From an uncultured Eubacteriales bacterium (lineage in GTDB: Bacteria > Bacillota > Clostridia > Oscillospirales > Acutalibacteraceae), in contig CAKSKO010000015.1 of the NCBI GenBank assembly GCA_934465125.1, positions 1 to 11,377 on the forward strand: 11,377 nt of DNA, read 5' to 3'. The notes beneath the pieces are model-generated. The model was not told the DNA's origin. It did no database searches and was given only the letters and a program-made list of their open reading frames with translations. The translations under genes were made by a program, and so were the position numbers. Within the stretch, counting starts at the first letter, position 1, and every line of letters starts with the position of its first letter. This document shows, in pieces, positions 7,308 to 11,377 of this stretch.

Positions 7308-7847
7308 ATGAACAGCATAAAGTCAGCAAAACTTGTATCAGGAATCGGTGGCGCGATTTTTATCGTATTTGGATTCTATGCCGTTATTTTACCCTCGTCG
7401 TTGATGACTTTCTTATCGATTGCAATCGGAGCGCTCCTAGTTGCCTTTGGCGCATTACAGATTTATCAAGGATTTACAAAAAAATATGAAGTGAATTTTC
7501 CGACGGTCAAACTTTTTCTAGGCGTTTTGATGGCAATTATCGGAATTGTATTTTTAATCCGGCAGCATACTCCGTATATTATCTTTGCAATTTGCTTCGG
7601 CCTTTGGGCTCTTGTCTCAGGTTGCTTAAAGCTTACTACTGCTATACAGCTTCAAAAATCCGGTGAAACAAACCTTTGGCTATTTATCAACAGCCTTATC
7701 CACCTGCTCTTTGGCATCAGTATGGCATTCTTCCCAATTACTGCTACAAACATCTGGATCCGGATTTTAGGTGTTTACTGGCTTTATCTGGGCATTTGTC
7801 TCATGATCTCCTTATTTTCAAAAAAAGAGGAATTTTTCTTCTTTTAA
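7308..7847 (+). CDS. DUF308 / HdeD-like six-helix membrane protein
   Basis: A 179-residue very hydrophobic protein with six predicted membrane helices, roughly 9-28, 33-53, 67-84, 88-109, 121-142 and 147-168, arranged as pairs with Gly-rich faces (GIGGAIFIVFGF, GALLVAFGAL, GVLMAIIGIVFLI). This is the DUF308 pattern, the family that includes E. coli HdeD (acid resistance); the biochemical role of Firmicutes members is not known. Start 7308 is supported by AAAGGA eight bases before it; the ATG at 7299 lies on the ribosome site. The C terminus ends in an acidic patch then four Phe (KKEEFFFF). It follows the 6098 gene by 28 bases and precedes the surface protein by 51, so all three are probably co-transcribed. 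It may be a scaffold or stress-related membrane protein of the same envelope system. Confidence 0.85.
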   Translation: MNSIKSAKLVSGIGGAIFIVFGFYAVILPSSLMTFLSIAIGALLVAFGALQIYQGFTKKYEVNFPTVKLFLGVLMAIIGIVFLIRQHTPYIIFAICFGLWALVSGCLKLTTAIQLQKSGETNLWLFINSLIHLLFGISMAFFPITATNIWIRILGVYWLYLGICLMISLFSKKEEFFFF

Positions 7848-7898
7848 TTTCTTTAAAATCTCTATCGTTTTAGATACATATCAGAAAGTAGTGATTCC

Positions 7899-9674
7899 AT
7901 GTTAAACCATTCGCTATCATTGCGCTTATCTCTCAAGGAAAACGCTAAGAAGCTAATCAGCATCCTGATTGCTTTTTCAATGCTTTTGCTTTGTATTCCG
8001 CTGAATAGTGCGTTTTTTATGGGAAAGTCGAGTGCAGAGGATCTTGCGACACGTGACATAACCGTCTCATTTGTTTTCTCAGAGGATTCTATTGAATCCG
8101 TCCAACCTGCGATTGCTGCAAGGCTCTGCGCATTGCAGGGATCCTCTCTTTATCCTCGCTTCTCAATAACGCAGTCTTCTACACAGCAAAATGGTCAAAC
8201 TGTTACGGCGTATTTTACATGGCAGGGTGTTCTTGAAAATCTGGATGCTGATCTGACAGTGATTTCCTCTATTTTGTCGAAACCGATGCAGCTATCGTTT
8301 CAATCAGATAGCGCCAGCAATGAGCTCTTATCTTCATCAGATATCGACAAAATCATATCAGGAGATAACGGTTCAGACGTCTGCTTTCTTCTAAATGAAG
8401 AAGGTCAAAAAAAGCTTTCTAATTGGATGCAGCAATGTCCAAATGAAACGGTTTCCTGTTATCTTGATCGTGAAAGGCTTGGAATGTATTTGATCGATCC
8501 ACAAATCGAGGATGTTTCAGCTCTTTTGGGACTTACAGACGTTGACCCTTCATTGACAAAGTTTTTTTCTCTATTTGAAGAAACCCTCGCTCAGAAAGCG
8601 ATTATTCCTCCAACTGATATTTTGATTCAAAATCCCTTTACATTTGCAGTTCCCTCGTTTACATATGGTCAAAAGGTTCTTCCGAAAATTACAACCTTAC
8701 CACAGCAGATCAATGCCGATGCTGTTTCTTATCAATTTAAACCGCGCGGTGCTTTGAATGAGACTTTTACATCTGTACTCCCAGAAGATGCCGGGCAGTA
8801 TACCGCAAAAGCGATTGTCCCCGCTACAGGGATTTATGCGCAAACCGAGCAAGAACTTAATTTCACAATCCTCCCAAAAAATCTAACTGCAACTATGATT
8901 GAGTCGATTGCTCCTGAGCAGTATACTGGCTCACCGATCGAGCCGAAACCAACATTATACGATGAACAAAAAGTATTGACAGAAGGCACTGATTTTTCCT
9001 TTTCCTATTCAAATCATACAAGTGCCGGAGATGCAATACTCTCCACTGTCGGCATGGGCAATTATATGGGAACGATTACAAAGTCCTTTTCAATCAACAA
9101 AGCAACAGCCCACGTCGTCTTTCCAGAGGTAAAGCCCATTTCATATGGGCAGATGTTGTCTGAATCCGCTCTGCTTGGTGGATCCCAAAACGGTACTTTT
9201 TCTTGGACATACCCAACGGCGGCTCCCATTTTGGGTATCTCTCAACACGAAATGATTTTTACTCCATCTGATCCAGAAAACTATGATTATTCTGCTGTTT
9301 CCGGTTGGGACGAAAATGAAGGTATCGTGAGGTCCGATGTATCTGTCACCACAGAAAATATATCTATTGCACCAAAATCCGCTTTACTCCCCGCATCTCT
9401 ATCCGCTACCTCTGCTTCTACGAAATCTTCATCACCGGGTGGGATCCTTCCAAAATCCCCTTCCTCTGGGAAAAACACAAGTGGTGCGGTCAAAATCCCC
9501 GCTACATCTGATTCTAAACATTCCTCTCAGAGTTCTTTGCCCCCTTCTATGACAACAACACAGCTCGCAACTAGCGACAATACTTCCATCACAAGCACTT
9601 TTTTGCTTTTTCTTTCCACTGGAAGCTTAATTGTACTATTGTTAATATTCCCTCAAAAAAAGCATATTAAGTAA
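7899..9674 (+). CDS. Secreted, C-terminally anchored protein with possible SecD-like head and Ig-like/MBG domains (591 aa)
   Basis: The N-terminal signal peptide has a basic region (KENAKK), a hydrophobic core at about 19-35 and a possible cleavage near Ala38 or Ala46. Residues 53-205 resemble the SecD periplasmic head in motif order: IAARLCALQG, then a hydrophobic strand, LTVISSILSKPMQLSFQ, VCFLLNEEGQKKL (161-173) and YLDRERLGMYLIDP; this is weak and may be only a shared fold. Residues about 250-460 hold Ig-like/MBG-type repeats (YGQKVLP; YTGSPIEPKPTLYD near 341; SFSINKA near 396; SYGQML). A Ser/Thr/Pro-rich linker (about 470-560) leads to a final helix (567-583) and basic QKKHIK tail. The pre-helix sequence LATSDNTS resembles xPxTGDN sortase signals but lacks Pro and Gly, so it is probably membrane-anchored. 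The ribosome site is weak (AGAAAG). Last gene before the 9700 terminator. Role probably at the cell surface, otherwise unknown. Confidence 0.87.
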   Translation: MLNHSLSLRLSLKENAKKLISILIAFSMLLLCIPLNSAFFMGKSSAEDLATRDITVSFVFSEDSIESVQPAIAARLCALQGSSLYPRFSITQSSTQQNGQTVTAYFTWQGVLENLDADLTVISSILSKPMQLSFQSDSASNELLSSSDIDKIISGDNGSDVCFLLNEEGQKKLSNWMQQCPNETVSCYLDRERLGMYLIDPQIEDVSALLGLTDVDPSLTKFFSLFEETLAQKAIIPPTDILIQNPFTFAVPSFTYGQKVLPKITTLPQQINADAVSYQFKPRGALNETFTSVLPEDAGQYTAKAIVPATGIYAQTEQELNFTILPKNLTATMIESIAPEQYTGSPIEPKPTLYDEQKVLTEGTDFSFSYSNHTSAGDAILSTVGMGNYMGTITKSFSINKATAHVVFPEVKPISYGQMLSESALLGGSQNGTFSWTYPTAAPILGISQHEMIFTPSDPENYDYSAVSGWDENEGIVRSDVSVTTENISIAPKSALLPASLSATSASTKSSSPGGILPKSPSSGKNTSGAVKIPATSDSKHSSQSSLPPSMTTTQLATSDNTSITSTFLLFLSTGSLIVLLLIFPQKKHIK

Positions 9675-9699
9675 TACAACGGCCTATCAAAGATATCAG

Positions 9700-9738
9700 A
9701 AAAAGGAGCCTGGATCGATTATATCCAGGTTCCTTTTT
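9700..9738 (+). terminator. Strong intrinsic terminator between convergent genes
   Basis: AAAAAGGAGCCTGGAT (9700-9715) pairs with ATCCAGGTTCCTTTTT (9723-9738): 16 pairs with a single G-U on the plus strand and a seven-base loop, ending in five Ts. On the minus strand the same position becomes one A-C mismatch, so it probably also ends degV transcripts. Confidence 0.92.
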
Positions 9739-9807
9739 CTTTTGCGATATTTCACTCCCTAAGAATGATTCAATCAAAATATTCGTTGGTTTTTTAACCT
9801 TCGGCTA

Positions 9808-10659
9808 TTATTCTGCCGTATAAACAATTACTCCTAACAGCCCCGGCCCTGTATGTGCACCAAGAACAGGGGTGACAAATCCAATCGAACTTTCCACAAC
9901 TTCTGAGAATTTCTTGATCTTTCGAAGTGTAACGATTGCTTTTTCTCTGTCTTTTCCAACCACAAGCGAGACAATAATTTTCTTTCCTGCAAAACGATTC
10001 TGAATCTCTTTTATCAGAAAATCAATAGCCCGCGTAAAACCAATTGTCTTTCCTGCTGTTTCATAGACCCCTTCTTCATTTACTTCAATAACCGGATTTA
10101 AATGCAGTAAGCTTCCAACAGTCCCAGCAACCTTTCCTATTCTTCCACCTTTATTTAAATAAGTAAGGTTCTCAACAACAAACAGCGCGCTCATTCGCTC
10201 TCTAATCAATCGCAGCTTTTCAATCACCGAAGTGATATCGTTTGTTTTCTCTAGCATCTTTGCCGCCTCGAGGACAAGGCTTCCTTCTCCCCCGGAAAGC
10301 ATTTTGGTATCAAAACTATAAAAGTTTAATCCTTCATATTCTCTACCGACAATACTAACAAAGTGAAATGTCCCGGAAAGGCCCGATGAGAGCCCGATAT
10401 AGAGTACATCTGTATACCCTTGTCCTTTTATCTCATCCAAAATTTTCAGGATATCGCGAACAGACGGCAGCGAGGTTTTGGGAATTTCCTCCTTAAGTTT
10501 TTCAAAGAAATGTCCTGAATTGATTTCAATACGGTCACGGTACGTTTTGTCTGAAAAACAAATCCGAAGCGGGATCACTTTAATATCATATTGTTCCACT
10601 GCTTTTTTGCTGATCTCACTGGCCGAATCAGTAAGAATCGCAATTTTTTTCTCTCCCAT
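9808..10659 (-). CDS. degV: DegV family fatty-acid-binding protein
   Basis: A full-length 283-residue DegV protein. Family members bind a fatty acid in the cleft between two domains; in Firmicutes relatives such as FakB they present it to the FakA kinase for phosphorylation and entry into phospholipids. FakA is not in this window, so that partnership is inference. Visible motifs: ILTDSASEI (8-16), TSLPS (62-66) and SSGLSGT (91-97) in the N-terminal ligand-binding domain; NLTYLNKGGRIGK (164-176); GAHTGPGLLGV (267-277) near the C terminus, all as expected for the fold. The start at 10659 is set by GGGAGGAG six or fewer bases upstream. Soluble, no signal peptide. It is separated from dusB by 176 bases, so it may have its own promoter. 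Confidence 0.95.
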   Translation of the reverse strand: MGEKKIAILTDSASEISKKAVEQYDIKVIPLRICFSDKTYRDRIEINSGHFFEKLKEEIPKTSLPSVRDILKILDEIKGQGYTDVLYIGLSSGLSGTFHFVSIVGREYEGLNFYSFDTKMLSGGEGSLVLEAAKMLEKTNDITSVIEKLRLIRERMSALFVVENLTYLNKGGRIGKVAGTVGSLLHLNPVIEVNEEGVYETAGKTIGFTRAIDFLIKEIQNRFAGKKIIVSLVVGKDREKAIVTLRKIKKFSEVVESSIGFVTPVLGAHTGPGLLGVIVYTAE

Positions 10660-10713
10660 AACTCTCCTCCCAAGCGTGTAAAGGACCTGCTAATTTTCAT
10701 TTTATTTTTTAGT

Positions 10714-10744
10714 ATAATACACTATTTTTTCAATAAAATGTCTA
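10714..10744 (-). promoter_or_regulatory. Possible promoter for degV
   Basis: On the minus strand TAGACA (10744-10739) and TATTAT (10719-10714) with a preceding TG; the spacer of 19 is longer than ideal. Its position about 55 bases before the degV start is reasonable. The region is very AT-rich, so chance matches are likely. Confidence 0.3.
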
Positions 10745-10799
10745 AAAAGCAAACAATCCTTAAACAATTCACCAGCAACCTATATTAAACTCTTTCGTG

Positions 10800-10814
10800 G
10801 CGCTTCCCCAGCGC
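10800..10814 (-). terminator. Short GC hairpin after dusB, weak terminator candidate
   Basis: GCGCT (10800-10804) and AGCGC (10810-10814) enclose a five-base loop, 22 bases past the dusB stop. On the minus strand it is followed by a mixed sequence (CACGAAAGAGTTT), not a clean T tract, so termination may be partial and degV could be partly read through from dusB. Confidence 0.35.
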
Positions 10815-10835
10815 ACATCGATTTTAAACGCAGGA

Positions 10836-11377
10836 TTACTCTGTATAAACATTTCTATTCTTCTCATAAATGCGATTAGAGAGCTCTAAAAGTTCGTCAA
10901 ATGTCTTTAGACTACCGGCCTCTTTACGAAATGCTGCAGCGCCAGAGAGGCCTTTTAAGTACCATCCCACATGTTTTCTTGCCTCTCTCATTCCATGACC
11001 TTCCCCTTTGTACTGACAAAGAAGCCGAATATGCCGGATCATAACGTTTATCCTCTCAGCGATCATTGGGTCAGGAAAAACTCGGTCAAAATTAATATAA
11101 TTATTGATCTTTGAAAATATCCATGGATTTCCTAATGCCGCGCGCCCCACCATCAGAAGATCACACCCAGAGTCCTCTAAAAGCTCCGCAGCGGCCTTTT
11201 CATCTGTAATATCACCATTCCCGATCACTGGGATATCTACCGCACGTTTTACTTTCCGGATAATCTCCCAATCGGCAAATGGTGCATACATTTCCTCTCT
11301 GGTTCGTCCATGGACTGCAATCGCATCTGCTCCTGCATCTTGACAAATCTTTGCTACTTCAACAGCATTGACCAGAG
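10836..11377 (-). CDS. dusB: tRNA-dihydrouridine synthase, DusB-like, 5' end beyond the window
   Basis: FMN enzyme that reduces uridines in tRNA to dihydrouridine using NADPH. The frame is open from the window edge (LVNAVEVAKICQDAGADAIAVHGRT), so the Met encoded at 11291 is internal. About 180 C-terminal residues are seen. Key segments: AVHGRTREEMYAPFADW (the HGRTR phosphate/RNA-binding motif followed by the conserved ADW), VIGNGDITDEKAAAELL, GCDLLMVGRAALGNPWIF (flavin phosphate-binding GRAALG), then the helical tRNA-binding C-terminal domain (RHIRLLCQYKGEGHGMREARKHVGWYLKGL). The order and the ALGNPWIF string fit the DusB/NifR3 subgroup. The catalytic Cys-containing segment is upstream of the window. 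Housekeeping gene, probably last of its transcription unit. Confidence 0.93.
   Translation of the reverse strand, partial: LVNAVEVAKICQDAGADAIAVHGRTREEMYAPFADWEIIRKVKRAVDIPVIGNGDITDEKAAAELLEDSGCDLLMVGRAALGNPWIFSKINNYINFDRVFPDPMIAERINVMIRHIRLLCQYKGEGHGMREARKHVGWYLKGLSGAAAFRKEAGSLKTFDELLELSNRIYEKNRNVYTE

Noticed and set aside
6971..7318. Minus-strand 115-residue frame overlapping the end of the 393-residue gene
   Set aside because: Antisense shadow without homology features I recognise and no ribosome site; it crosses into the next gene's start.

Overview
The window looks like chromosomal DNA of an anaerobic low-to-moderate-GC Firmicute, probably class Clostridia (Oscillospirales-like). This is an inference from protein character: a single-chain pyruvate:ferredoxin oxidoreductase, DegV, a standalone Smr domain, a DUF308 membrane protein, a clostridial-type lipoprotein and an Ig-like/MBG surface protein. 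TGG encodes Trp and TGA ends smr's upstream neighbour, so the standard bacterial code appears to apply. There is no integrase, transposase, phage gene, CRISPR array, tRNA or rRNA.

Layout. (1) 1-3332, plus strand: nifJ (PFOR), missing only about 70 N-terminal residues, followed by an intrinsic terminator. (2) 3333-3692: convergent intergenic region holding a striking 130-bp element (3503-3632) whose four perfect stems (11, 6, 9 and 11 bp) abut with no unpaired base, forming an ideal four-way junction. A TATAAT box lies 17 bases upstream and a perfect hairpin with six Ts lies downstream. (3) 3693-5845, minus strand: a two-gene unit from a good sigma-A-type promoter at 5945-5972. The first gene encodes a lipoprotein with a large extracytoplasmic part, one C-terminal membrane helix and a cytoplasmic double-CxxC zinc ribbon. 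Its frame is interrupted by one in-frame TGA (5711-5713). The second is a standalone Smr-domain gene whose start overlaps the lipoprotein stop (TGATG). (4) 6098-9674, plus strand, divergent from unit 3: an apparent three-gene operon of an unrecognised soluble 393-residue protein, a six-helix DUF308/HdeD-like membrane protein, and a secreted wall- or membrane-anchored protein with a possible SecD-P1-like head and Ig-like/MBG repeats. A strong bidirectional terminator follows. (5) 9808-11377, minus strand: degV, then dusB, whose 5' end lies beyond the window.

Units 1 and 5 are central metabolism and housekeeping (pyruvate oxidation to acetyl-CoA with reduced ferredoxin; fatty-acid binding; tRNA dihydrouridylation). 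Units 3 and 4 are divergent and mainly encode envelope proteins, with two single-span anchored extracytoplasmic proteins on opposite sides of one promoter region. Their function cannot be fixed from sequence. The best leads are the four-way-junction element, the internal UGA in an otherwise intact lipoprotein gene, and the possible SecD-head fusion.
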